From the IMG/VR virus record IMGVR_UViG_3300047200_000500, positions 105,622-169,621 of that record: a stretch of DNA of 64,000 nucleotides, one strand, 5' to 3'. The position numbers and the translations under genes are program-made. Positions 53,802 through 63,200 of the stretch are shown here, in pieces (the stretch's first letter is position 1; every line of letters begins with the position of its first letter). Source of the stretch: a virus. The notes below the pieces were generated by a model. It did no database searches. It was not told the origin of the DNA and was given only the letters and a program-made list of their open reading frames with translations.

Positions 53802-53816
53802 CAAATTTATATTAGC
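53802..53816 (+). promoter_or_regulatory. CAAATTTATATTA box before the Ser-rich adhesin
   Basis: CAAATTTATATTA (53802-53814) followed by GC and the ATG at 53817, where TGAGC follows as at 20911, 33357 and 50476. Same box class as 6436, 20899 and 32399. Confidence 0.4.
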
Positions 53817-55697
53817 ATGAGCAAAACGTTATTTAAATTTTATAGTGATGAATATAGGAGGTTAATACCTGTTGACCCTGATGATTATTCACCTACATCA
53901 TCATTGACTTTCTCATGTTGGTTTAAGGCCAAGAATAGTAATCGTCACCAACACATTTGTGGTCATAAAAATCTTGGATTTTCTTTTAGTTTAACACCTA
54001 TTAATAGTTATTCATATATAACCGCTAAAGTTGGAATAAGTACAATTACTTATTCTAAACCAATACAAAACAATGTATGGTATTTTGTGGCGTTAGTATG
54101 GGGAGATGATGACAAAAGTTTTAAATTTTACTTGTTTGAAGATATAGCCCACCGACGTGGCGGCACTATTAATACTGGCCCAACACGATATAATAATGAT
54201 GTTACTCAATTGATCGGTGAAATTGATGTAAACAATGTTGTTTATGGGAGTGAAATAGATAAGCATATATGGATTTATAAAAATTATGTTGGAGTATCTT
54301 CATTCCAGATGACGGTTGCTGATATTGGATTGTGGAATGAAAAACTAAGTCATTCAGAAATAAATGAACTTGTTATATGCAATAGTATTGATCCAGGGTT
54401 GACATTATTATTTGATAAAGTTAATGATGCTGGTACTATTTATGGAAGTAAACTACCAAAATCAATACTTCAATTAATAAGATTAGCCAAGGATGATGAT
54501 CCTTGCATTATAATTGGTAACTCTTCTCAATCTTCTGAAAGTAGTTCATTTTCTAGTAAATCTTCTGACTCATCACCATTTGAATCATCTAGTTCAAGTA
54601 GTAAATCATCGTCATCGTCATCAAGCTCATCATCTGATTCGTCATCAAGCTCATCATCCAATTCGTCATCAAGCTCATCATCAAGCTCATCATCAAGCTC
54701 ATCATCAAGCTCATCGCCATTTGAATCATCCAGTTCAAGTAGTAAATCATCAGATTCGTCATCAGATTCATCATCTAGTTCATCATCAGATACACAAAGA
54801 GGATTATTTGCAGGTGGAACAAATGGTAGTAGTGTTCTAAATACAATAAGTTACATAACATTTTCATCAACTAGTAATGCTACTAATTTTGGTGATCTAA
54901 CTGTTGCAAGGTATTATTTAGGAGCTTGTTCTAGTAATACTAGAGGGATATTTTGTGGTGGTGTCGTTTTTGCATATGGCAATATTATTGATTATGTCAC
55001 TATTGCTACAACTGGTGATGCTATAGATTTTGGTGATTTGAGTACGACCAGGAGTAGGTTTGGATCATGTTCCAATTCTACAAGAGGACTATTTGGTGGT
55101 GGGTATGATTCCACTTATTCAAATGTCATTGATTATATTACTATTGCTACAACTGGTAATACTTTAGATTTTGGTGATCTAACTTATAAAAGAGACAGAT
55201 CAGCGGCTTGCTCTAGTTCAACAAGAGGAGTGTTTATTAGTGGATATGGTTTCAGTAGTATCCATCCAATAAATCCTGGAGTTAGTGAAACTATTGATTA
55301 TGTCGCAATAGCATCAATAGGAGATGCTACTAATTTTGGCAATTTGGTGACTTTAAGAATTGATGCAGCTGCGTGTTCAAATTCAATAAGAGGAATAATT
55401 GGTGGTGGAAATGAAGGATCGCCAATATACGCTAGCAATGTTATAGAATATATTACAATAGCTTCAACTGGTGATACGACAGATTTTGGAGACTTAACGG
55501 TTGAAAGAGATAGACTTGTTGCTTGTTCAAGTGCACTTAAAGGGGTTTTTGCTGGTGGTCAGAGCAATGTCAATGTTGTTAATGTTATTGATTATGTTAC
55601 TATTGCTTCAACTGGCAATGCCACTGATTTTGGTGATTTAATGACTATAACGTATATTTTTGCAGCGTGTTCAAATTCTCATGGTGGTGTAATATAA
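53817..55697 (+). CDS. Tail adhesin: LamG-like head, poly-Ser linker, Kelch-like repeats
   Basis: 626 aa. Residues ~20-210 look LamG-like (SLTFSCWFKAKNSN, VWYFVALVWGDDD, ADIGLWNEKLSHSEINEL). Residues ~236-324 are almost pure Ser with repeated PFESSSSSSKSS units. Residues ~326-626 comprise about six ~45-aa repeats with the pattern 'RG.f.GG......iidYitIaTtGna.dFGdLt..r....aCs', likely a beta-propeller. It should be a surface-exposed receptor binder. The frame of the Ser tract could vary by slippage. Its stop overlaps the convergent minus-strand gene. Confidence 0.7.
   Translation: MSKTLFKFYSDEYRRLIPVDPDDYSPTSSLTFSCWFKAKNSNRHQHICGHKNLGFSFSLTPINSYSYITAKVGISTITYSKPIQNNVWYFVALVWGDDDKSFKFYLFEDIAHRRGGTINTGPTRYNNDVTQLIGEIDVNNVVYGSEIDKHIWIYKNYVGVSSFQMTVADIGLWNEKLSHSEINELVICNSIDPGLTLLFDKVNDAGTIYGSKLPKSILQLIRLAKDDDPCIIIGNSSQSSESSSFSSKSSDSSPFESSSSSSKSSSSSSSSSSDSSSSSSSNSSSSSSSSSSSSSSSSSSPFESSSSSSKSSDSSSDSSSSSSSDTQRGLFAGGTNGSSVLNTISYITFSSTSNATNFGDLTVARYYLGACSSNTRGIFCGGVVFAYGNIIDYVTIATTGDAIDFGDLSTTRSRFGSCSNSTRGLFGGGYDSTYSNVIDYITIATTGNTLDFGDLTYKRDRSAACSSSTRGVFISGYGFSSIHPINPGVSETIDYVAIASIGDATNFGNLVTLRIDAAACSNSIRGIIGGGNEGSPIYASNVIEYITIASTGDTTDFGDLTVERDRLVACSSALKGVFAGGQSNVNVVNVIDYVTIASTGNATDFGDLMTITYIFAACSNSHGGVI
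54520..54790 (+). repeat. Ser-coding low-complexity repeat (TCATCAAGC-type)
   Basis: A ~270-bp tract of TCATCAAGC/TCATCATC-type units coding for serine, with a duplicated block of about 30 residues (PFESSSSSSKSS) at both ends. The same unit recurs in the 60275 gene. Confidence 0.9.
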
Positions 55698-56084
55698 TAT
55701 CACTAATGCTGTTAATATTAATATTATCAATAAAATTGGCTTATAATTAAATCTTTTGGGAATTGGAACTATTTCGTTTAGTACTCTCGCTTCATCAATA
55801 TATTTATCAATATTTGAAGATCTTGATGCGATATTTCTTATTGCTTTTAATCGCAATATTTTATTATCTATTGTGTTACATGGTTTTATTTTTATTGGAA
55901 AAATACCGTTACTAATTAATATTCTAACTAAAGAATCTTCAGAATCTGCTTCTACTGACCCATCTTCAATGGGAATTGATTCTAAAATTTCTTTTATTTG
56001 ATCTTTAGTTAATTTTTTTGAATCTACAAGAAAATTAGGTGGCAATTCAGACAGCTTGCACCCAACATATAGCCATCTAATCAT
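55671..56084 (-). CDS. Small protein with C-terminal membrane anchor (137 aa)
   Basis: A hydrophobic stretch PILLIILILTALVILYY at ~117-134 ends the protein, so it is probably tail-anchored with the soluble part facing the cytoplasm. The N-terminus starts MIRWLYVGCKLSELPP and contains KLTKDQIKEILESIP. It runs convergent to the adhesin gene with a 27-base overlap. No family recognised. Confidence 0.55.
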   Translation of the reverse strand: MIRWLYVGCKLSELPPNFLVDSKKLTKDQIKEILESIPIEDGSVEADSEDSLVRILISNGIFPIKIKPCNTIDNKILRLKAIRNIASRSSNIDKYIDEARVLNEIVPIPKRFNYKPILLIILILTALVILYYTTMRI

Positions 56085-56118
56085 TATCTATTTACCATTA
56101 AATTAGATGCAATGGTAC

Positions 56119-56532
56119 TCAAGATTTCCATATGTTATTTTGCATAACTGCTTTATCTGGAATCTTTTCATCAATTTTTAAACCCGAATCTCTTAATTCT
56201 TTAGCTGTATGACCTTCAAAGAAACTTGAAGGAAGTTCGTAATGAAACTCTAATGTATTTCTTACTTTGGTGCATTTAAAATATTTAATATCGAAACCAA
56301 TTAAATGCTCTTGGTTTATTTTTTCAATCTGTTCCCATAAACGATTACGAATCGACATCATAAGCGATTCGGTCATTAATTCGCCCTCAAACTGTTTTAA
56401 ATCTTTTGACATCTTCATAATATACGAGTGAAGCCTCTTAATGTCAACTTTATCTAGATTCGTTTTCTTACCGTCATCATGTTCTTCTTGATTGTCCATT
56501 TTGTTAAATTTCTCATTTACCTGAGGACCCAA
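56119..56532 (-). CDS. Unknown 137-aa protein downstream of dUTPase
   Basis: Two starts are possible: ATG at 56532 (overlapping the dUTPase end) or the in-frame ATG at 56499. The N-terminus is acidic/basic mixed (EEHDDGKKTNLD), the rest helical then beta (FDIKYFKCTKVRNTLEFHYELP). Same transcript as dut. No family recognised. Confidence 0.5.
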   Translation of the reverse strand: MGPQVNEKFNKMDNQEEHDDGKKTNLDKVDIKRLHSYIMKMSKDLKQFEGELMTESLMMSIRNRLWEQIEKINQEHLIGFDIKYFKCTKVRNTLEFHYELPSSFFEGHTAKELRDSGLKIDEKIPDKAVMQNNIWKS

Positions 56533-57139
56533 ACCCCATATTACTACGCTTTGACGGTCTTAATTCATTTGCATATTCAATGTCAAATCCAGCGTTTGGT
56601 AAGATTACCATTTGGGCTAATCTATTTCCATGTCTCACAACAACTTGACAACTGTTCTGATTTGCAACTTGTATTAGTACTGGGCCTCTGTAATCATCTA
56701 TAGTGCCTTCTATTACTCTTAAACGGTAATTCTTTTCACAACTGCTACGGTGTATAATTCTTCCATGGTATCCAACCGGAAATTCGAATACCATGCCAGT
56801 ATGAAGAATTCCTCGTTCATGTGGCCATATGATTTGTTCACCATTTTTAAGGTTTTCTTTTGATAACACTATTGGGAGATCGAATCCAGCATCTCCTGGA
56901 TATGCATATTTCGGAATACCAATCTCTTTATGTAATTCTTCGGCCAATTCACCATATTCATCTTTTGAATATGTGAATTTTATTTTGTTGTTTTTATAAT
57001 ATTTTGCTTTTTTAAGATCATTCATTTTTTCATTTATTAATAGTTGATCTGTTAAGTTAGGTATTTCTTCTGATAATTTCATGAATTCATCATAATCTGT
57101 TAATGAAAGTAATTTTTCGATTTTAAGCTGTATTGTCAT
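56513..57139 (-). CDS. dut: dUTPase with N-terminal extension
   Basis: Hydrolyses dUTP to dUMP and pyrophosphate, keeping uracil out of DNA and feeding dTMP synthesis. The five trimeric-dUTPase motifs are present: I PGDAGFDL (81-88), II GRIIHRSSCEKN (~126-137), III GTIDDYRG (145-152), IV GNRLAQMVILP (171-181) and V RSNMGFGSSGK (198-208). About 75 extra residues precede the catalytic core, rich in Lys/Glu helices, which is unusual for a phage dUTPase. It is divergent from a small plus-strand gene over a 44-base gap. Confidence 0.92.
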   Translation of the reverse strand: MTIQLKIEKLLSLTDYDEFMKLSEEIPNLTDQLLINEKMNDLKKAKYYKNNKIKFTYSKDEYGELAEELHKEIGIPKYAYPGDAGFDLPIVLSKENLKNGEQIIWPHERGILHTGMVFEFPVGYHGRIIHRSSCEKNYRLRVIEGTIDDYRGPVLIQVANQNSCQVVVRHGNRLAQMVILPNAGFDIEYANELRPSKRSNMGFGSSGK

Positions 57140-57169
57140 GAATTCTCAAATACATTATTATTATTAATA

Positions 57170-57183
57170 AGTATTTTAAAAAT
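57170..57183 (+). promoter_or_regulatory. AGTATTTTA-N5-ATG box
   Basis: AGTATTTTA (57170-57178) with 5 bases to ATG 57184; third copy of the 15694 and 37960 boxes. Confidence 0.45.
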
Positions 57184-57372
57184 ATGAAAATCACTAAAAT
57201 AACGCGAGAAGTGTGGCATTCAGAGGAAGAATTAAATAATAGAAAATTAACCACTACATTTAGTATTGACATTGAGCCACATGAGCTTCCAGAATTGGAA
57301 AAGAACTTTATTGTAGCTGGTTTAGGAGATATAAAACCAATATTAAGAGAATTAATAAAAAACATAAAATAA
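57184..57372 (+). CDS. Small unknown protein (62 aa)
   Basis: A short alpha/beta protein, acidic in the middle (EPHELPELEKNF). The start carries the AGTATTTTA-N5 box and no Shine-Dalgarno. No family recognised; too short for more. Confidence 0.45.
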   Translation: MKITKITREVWHSEEELNNRKLTTTFSIDIEPHELPELEKNFIVAGLGDIKPILRELIKNIK

Positions 57373-57427
57373 TTGTTAGTTTAATTTGAATTTGATTTAA
57401 TAAACGGCCAACCTGACGGAGCATAAG

Positions 57428-57877
57428 ATGAACTTGCTATTCTACGGATTAGTTTCTGAACAATCAGAAAATAAATCTAAATCACTTAAAATGCGTGGTC
57501 ATTTCATTCATCTAAAACCAATTGAAATAGTTAAATCAGAGCCTCAACGATATTTGATAAGTGATGATGAAGTGTTAAGTGAACAAAAATTTATTTCCAA
57601 AAAATTTCAGTCCGAGATTCCAATATTTTTTAAAATTAAGATGCCAAATGATATAGCGTACATTAAGGCATTTTGTGATAAATGCAAGACATGCATATAT
57701 GCTAATGATCATTTATCTGGCTCAATAATAGAATGCAAATGCAAGCATAAATTAAGATTAGGAAATTTTGATATTAATTCTTTTACGGAATTTAAAAAAG
57801 ATGCATTTCTTAGGTCTGACTCATTCTTCAAAAGCAAATTCGCAACTATGATTGACAATTATCAGATGTGCACATAA
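57428..57877 (+). CDS. Unknown protein with zinc-ribbon motif (149 aa)
   Basis: Contains CDKCKTC and ECKCKHKL about 20 residues later, a probable zinc ribbon at ~92-118. GACGGAGC lies upstream of the ATG. The rest is mixed. It overlaps the convergent 57846 gene at the 3' end. No family recognised. Confidence 0.5.
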   Translation: MNLLFYGLVSEQSENKSKSLKMRGHFIHLKPIEIVKSEPQRYLISDDEVLSEQKFISKKFQSEIPIFFKIKMPNDIAYIKAFCDKCKTCIYANDHLSGSIIECKCKHKLRLGNFDINSFTEFKKDAFLRSDSFFKSKFATMIDNYQMCT

Positions 57878-58154
57878 GGATTTCTCTAATTCCTAATTTT
57901 AATGGACATTCACCAAGTCCATGATATTCTCCCAATAAATATATTGCAAATTTCTTGTCATTAACCGATTCTCTGATATCGCGATTTTTATGGGGTCCAA
58001 ACCACATAATATATTCTGGTTTCATTTTGCTTAAATTACCATAAATTATTTTAATTTTTTCATTTATTTGCTGTTCATCTAATCCATCAAAATATAGTAA
58101 GCATTTTTCGCATATATCATTATTGGACTCCATATCGCAATATTTACAGACCAT
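57846..58154 (-). CDS. Small Cys-rich protein with ExoX-C/DUF3820-like motif (102 aa)
   Basis: The N-terminus has CKYC ... CEKC, a possible zinc site. The C-terminal half has MWFGPHKNRDIRES ... YLLGEYHG, which follows the 'm.fGkhkg..l.e....Yl.wl' shape of DUF3820/exodeoxyribonuclease X C-terminal-like modules that bind DNA. It lies after a homing nuclease gene on the same strand. Confidence 0.5.
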   Translation of the reverse strand: MVCKYCDMESNNDICEKCLLYFDGLDEQQINEKIKIIYGNLSKMKPEYIMWFGPHKNRDIRESVNDKKFAIYLLGEYHGLGECPLKLGIREILMCTSDNCQS

Positions 58155-58162
58155 ATTAATAT

Positions 58163-59101
58163 TTACTTATAATATTTTAATTTGTAATTCATTCCAGGGA
58201 TATTAATAGCATAATCATGTATATAGTTTAATATATTATCTATTAATTCTTTATTAATGACTATATAATATTTATTGCATGAAGAATGCAATTGTAATCT
58301 TGGTTTTTTTGTATTAAATTTATCAGATAACCATTCTGATATTAATTCGGTATGTTCAGTTGAAAAACCTTGAGTTGATAATGATCCACCACATTTCCCA
58401 AAATAACCATCATCAAAAAACCAAATTGCTACACTAATGTCATTTAATTTATTCAAAAAATTAAGATTTGGAGATTTAATATTATTAATATATAATTCTC
58501 TATGAATATTATTAATGTATTCATTTACCATTGTGGTAAAATTCATGCACTCTTTTCCATACATTCTTTCATCGTACTCATAAATTTTTGGTTTTGTATT
58601 TATTATAGTTTTTAATTTTCCATATTTCCATTTTAAATATTTATATTGTTTTGGACCATGAACAAACCTCATTCTACAATTATTTGATGATGTTCTTGAA
58701 ATTGTTGCATCTCCAAGGATTGCTCCATTTAAAATTTGTTTTTGTTCTTCTGTTAATTCAATATTTAATTTTCTATTATTAAATTTTAAATTATTCTTAT
58801 GCATCAATGAAATTACTGTACTATATGTTAAATTTAACATATTAGAAATTTCTGTTGGTGATTTTTTATCATTAAACAATGAAATTATTTCTTTTATGTT
58901 ATAGTCATACTTTAATGCGCCGCATTTTATAGAACAATACTTTGCAGTCCTGTAACCCAAAAATTCTTCATTACATCTTTTACATATTTTTATTCTTCTT
59001 CTTCCTTTATTTTTACAATTTGTGCAATATTTAGTAAATGGTAGTGAACTGTCAAATGTTATATCACATACTTTGCATTTAATTTTGAAATTTGTGTTCA
59101 T
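58163..59101 (-). CDS. LAGLIDADG homing endonuclease with zinc fingers and HTH
   Basis: Two LAGLIDADG-type motifs: LNGAILGDATIS (~residue 125) and SVAIWFFDDGYFGK (~225). The N-terminus has two zinc-finger pairs (CKVC...CTNC and CKRC...CSIKC) and an HTH-like unit (SPTEISNMLNLTYSTVISLM). It is the second LAGLIDADG protein in the window but shares little with 21192-22112 beyond the core, so they are independent invaders. It sits divergently to the RarA-like gene over 31 bases. Confidence 0.82.
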   Translation of the reverse strand: MNTNFKIKCKVCDITFDSSLPFTKYCTNCKNKGRRRIKICKRCNEEFLGYRTAKYCSIKCGALKYDYNIKEIISLFNDKKSPTEISNMLNLTYSTVISLMHKNNLKFNNRKLNIELTEEQKQILNGAILGDATISRTSSNNCRMRFVHGPKQYKYLKWKYGKLKTIINTKPKIYEYDERMYGKECMNFTTMVNEYINNIHRELYINNIKSPNLNFLNKLNDISVAIWFFDDGYFGKCGGSLSTQGFSTEHTELISEWLSDKFNTKKPRLQLHSSCNKYYIVINKELIDNILNYIHDYAINIPGMNYKLKYYK

Positions 59102-59132
59102 CGTTTATATTTGATAATGTATATAATATTTC

Positions 59133-60245
59133 ATGACATTGGCTCATATATTAAGACCAAACACTTTATCTGAAATAATCGGACAAAAACATCTACTTAA
59201 TGATAATAGACCAATTAGCGCAATGGCTAAATCTAAAAAATTGGTTAGTTTTATATTATGGGGGCCAACAGGATGTTCAAAAACTACAATAGTTAGAGCG
59301 TTGGCTAATGATGCAGGATATGAATTTAAAGAATTAGACGCAACAGAAGCAAAAGTTGCTGATATTAGAAAAATATTAGAAATTGCAGAAGCAAGATTAA
59401 AATTAGGAACAAAATATTTATTACTGGTACAAGAATTTCACAGGTTCAGCAAAAACGTACAGGACGTTTTGCTTCCAGCAGTAGAAGAAGGAATAATAGT
59501 GTTAGCTGGAACAACTACAGAAAAACCTGCTTTTTCCGTTAATCCTGCTATTTTGAGCAGAGTTCTTGTCTTTGAAACTAAATTAATGGAACGTAATGAA
59601 ATGATCCAATTAATGTTGAAGGTTTTTAAATATTATAAGAATAAAGGTAGAACAATCACGATAGATCAGCAAGCAGTGTTGGATCTGGTTTCAAAATGTA
59701 GTGGAGATCCAAGAAAATTAATGAATGTTTTAGAAACTATAATTGAAACTATGATTGATGGTAATGGATCAATAGAGAAAGAAATGATCGATATGGTAAT
59801 ACCTTGCAAACATTTGTATCTTGATCCTAATGGTAATGAACATTATAATTATGCCTCTGCATGGCAAAATTCAGTGCAAAATTCTGATGTTGACCAAGCA
59901 CTATATTTTTTAGGTAAATGGTTGTTAAGTGGTGAGGATGCTCGTTTTATAGCGCGTAGAATTCTAATTTCTGCTTCAGAAGATGCTGCACATAGTCAAA
60001 TGGCCCAAATTTGTGCTTTAAATGCCCACATAGCTGCTCGTGATATTGGTTACCCAGAATGTAAGATACCAATGGCACTAGCTACAATAGAAATAACCAG
60101 AACTAAGCGTGACAAATTCGCCAATGACGCAATAAATAAAGTTATTCATGATATAGAGAATGGTGTTGATATAATGGTCCCAATAGAATTACGTGCCGGA
60201 AATCACGATGGATATGTAAAATTAATTAATAAAAAATACATATAA
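59133..60245 (+). CDS. RarA/MgsA-like AAA protein with altered Walker motifs
   Basis: Whole-length resemblance to RarA (WRIP1/MgsA) proteins, which act at stalled replication forks: N-terminal RPNTLSEIIGQKHLL, IRKILEIAEAR, FHRFSKNVQDVLLPAVEEG, and the C-terminal SGEDARFIARRILISASEDAA and IGYPECKIPMALATIE segments. Walker A is GPTGCSKT, with Ser49 where glycine is expected, and Walker B is LLLVQEFHR, with Gln100 in place of the catalytic-site Asp. The Arg finger R143 is kept. ATP binding or hydrolysis is therefore doubtful. A clamp-loader-like role is less likely given the RarA-type tail. Confidence 0.78.
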   Translation: MTLAHILRPNTLSEIIGQKHLLNDNRPISAMAKSKKLVSFILWGPTGCSKTTIVRALANDAGYEFKELDATEAKVADIRKILEIAEARLKLGTKYLLLVQEFHRFSKNVQDVLLPAVEEGIIVLAGTTTEKPAFSVNPAILSRVLVFETKLMERNEMIQLMLKVFKYYKNKGRTITIDQQAVLDLVSKCSGDPRKLMNVLETIIETMIDGNGSIEKEMIDMVIPCKHLYLDPNGNEHYNYASAWQNSVQNSDVDQALYFLGKWLLSGEDARFIARRILISASEDAAHSQMAQICALNAHIAARDIGYPECKIPMALATIEITRTKRDKFANDAINKVIHDIENGVDIMVPIELRAGNHDGYVKLINKKYI

Positions 60246-60274
60246 TTTAATTTTTGTAAAATATAGGTTACACC

Positions 60275-63200
60275 ATGTGTAATCTAGTTCAAATTAGCAC
60301 TCCGTATTTTAGAGCGCTTACTTTAAAAGTAATAGGCACAGATGTTGTTGTATCAGATTATCTGATGGTTAACATTGACATATTTTGTGGAATATTGGAT
60401 TTGAAAAAACGAGTAATAGCAATAGCTGATGATGGAGATATTCCAGATAGGTTAAAAAATGAAAATAACTTAAGAAAAGCAGTACATGATAATGGAATTC
60501 CTTTTGTAAAACATTATCTTGTATTATTCGAAATAACTGTTGGATTTATTCTTGATCCCGATGCTATTTGTAATAAATTAAGAATCATTTTTGATGATAC
60601 TAGTTCTTATTCTAGTAGTATATCAAGTTTATCAAGTGAATCTATCTCTTCATTAAGCTCATTAAGTTTATCTAGTTTATCTTCTAGTAGTTTATCAAGT
60701 GAATCTATCTCTTCATTAAGCTCATTAAGTTCATCAAGCTCATTAAGCTCATTAAGCTCATCGTCTAGTAGTTTATCAAGTGAATCTATTTCTTCATTAA
60801 GTTCATCAAGCCTGTCAAGCGAATCTGTCTCTTCATCAAGTTCATTAAGTTCGTCAAGCCTGTCAAGTGAATCTATCTCTTCATCTAGTATATCAAGCGA
60901 ATCTATTTCAAGTGAATCTATTTCTTCATTAAGTTCATTAAGTTCGTCAAGTCTGTCAAGCCTGTCAAGCTCATCAAGCCTGTCAAGCGAATCTAGTTCA
61001 TCTGTTTTATCTTCTGCGATAATAGTTATTAATACAGTTAATGTTAGTCCAGGATCTACAGCATTTAATCAATTTAAATTACCATTATCTCCATCTGGTA
61101 TATATGATTTCATAGTATATTGGGGTGATGGAAATTTTGATATCATAACAGCTTATGATCAAGCTGAAATAACACACACTTATTTTCTCAATTCTTCATC
61201 TTCTTCATCACCATATAAATCGTCTAATTCATCATCTAATTCTAGCCCTAGTTCTGACTCATCAGCAAGTTTGTCTTCAATTTCAAATTTACTTTTTAGT
61301 CTATCGTCACTTTCTAGTGGATCGTTAAGCTCATCAAGCTCATCAAGCTCGTTAAGCTCATCAAGCTCATCAAGCTCATCAAGCTCATCAATAATATTGT
61401 CAAAGTCGTCGTTATCATCATTAAGTCTGTCGTCAAATTCATCTTCAAGCTCATCAACGATATTGTCAAAATCATCTGGTTCATCATTAAGTTTATCATC
61501 TGGTTCATCATTAAGTCTATCATCAAGTTCATCGTCAAATTCATCGTTAAGTTCATCGTTAAGTTCATTGAGTTCTTCAGATCATGTATATACAATTAGA
61601 ATTGAAGGAATTTTGGATGGATGGATTTTTAATGGTACAGGTGATTGTAAAAAATTGCTAAATATTACTCAATATGGTACATCATTACGATTTGGAAATT
61701 TAGGATATGAATTTCAGGGTTGTACCAGTTTAACAGCAGTTACAGCAACAGATACTCCATATATCGACAATAGTTCAATATTAACATCTTTATTTTCTGG
61801 ATGTTCAAATTTAACATCTGTAGACTCAATTTTATCTTGGGATCTATATAAAATATCATCGTTTAGTTATGTGTTTCAAAATGCATTATCCTTTAATCAA
61901 GATATTGGCGCTTTAAATACTAGTTCCTTTACTTATATTAAAGGATTATTGGCTGGGGCTGCATCATTTAATCAGGATATTTCACAATGGGACGTTAGTA
62001 ATGTTACAGATATGTCCGAAGTGTTTTTTAATGCTACCGCGTATAATAATAACAATGACAATGTAATAAACCCAAATACTGGACGTTCCGGACTTAATGG
62101 ATGGGATGTAAGCAATGTAACTGATCTGTCACAAATGTTTTATGGGGCATCCTCATTTAATCGCCCAATTGGTAATTGGTTCGATAGTGGTTTCTCAGCT
62201 ATTAGTATGGATAACATGTTCACCAATACTTTGGCTTTCAACCAGAATATGGATAGCTGGGCTGGTAAAGCGGTCGGGCCAACACTGGTAGGAATATTTG
62301 ATAATGCCACTGTATTCAACAACGGCCTTGCTGCTGGTGTAGCTGGTCTGATGCTGTGGGATCCAAAGACTGTTATTTACGACCAGATGTTCCGATTGGC
62401 AGCAAAGTTTAATGGCGAGGTAAGCCAGTGGGATATGTCAAACGCCACACGTATTTCGGAAATGTTCCGCCTGTGCGGTGTGTGGAACAACGGCGCTAAC
62501 ACCACTATCAACCCGATAACGGGCCGTACAGGCATCGACGGTTGGGATGTGGGTAATGTGACTTCTTTCTCTAGTGCATTCGCCCAGAACCCCGTATTCG
62601 ACAGGCCCCTCACCAATTGGAATGTTAGTAATGGTGTTAATTTCAGTCATATGTTCAACGCATGTGCTGCGTTCAATCAGCCATTGATCTCCTGGGATAT
62701 GAGGAAAGCGTATTACACCAGTGGCATGTTTTGGCTCTGCAATGTCTTTAACCAGCCGATTGGTGCATGGGTGTTCAACGACCTACATGAGTGCGCCAGC
62801 ATGTTCCAGAGTGCTCTCGCATTCAATCAGGACATCGGCTCATGGGACATGAGCAAGGTCAATCTTGCTAGCGGAATGTTTAATGGTGCAACCGCATTCA
62901 ACAACGGTGGAAGTAACAGCATCAAAAACTGGCAGATGGGCCTTGTCACCAATTTGTTTCTCATGTTTGGGTCTGCTACTGCATTCAATCAGCCAATCGG
63001 TGCATGGGACCTCAGCGCAGCAGTCAGTATGGACCAGATGTTCACCAACGCATCGGCGTTCAATCAAAACCTCGACGGTTGGGCCGGGAAGGCGGTCGGG
63101 CCGACGTTGACGACCGTGCAGGCAATGTTCGACGCTGCCTCAAACTTCAACAACGGCCTCGCCTCGGGTGTGGCGGGGTTGATGCTCTGGGATCCGAAGA

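Noticed and set aside
54514-54840. Open frames in other phases through the Ser tract
   Set aside because: Simple repeats are open in several frames; the Ser frame continues from a folded LamG-like head into Kelch-like repeats, so it is the real one.
60600-61580. CRISPR-like regular repeats
   Set aside because: Units are short, contiguous and coding (Ser/Leu), without unique spacers or leader. They are linker microsatellites.
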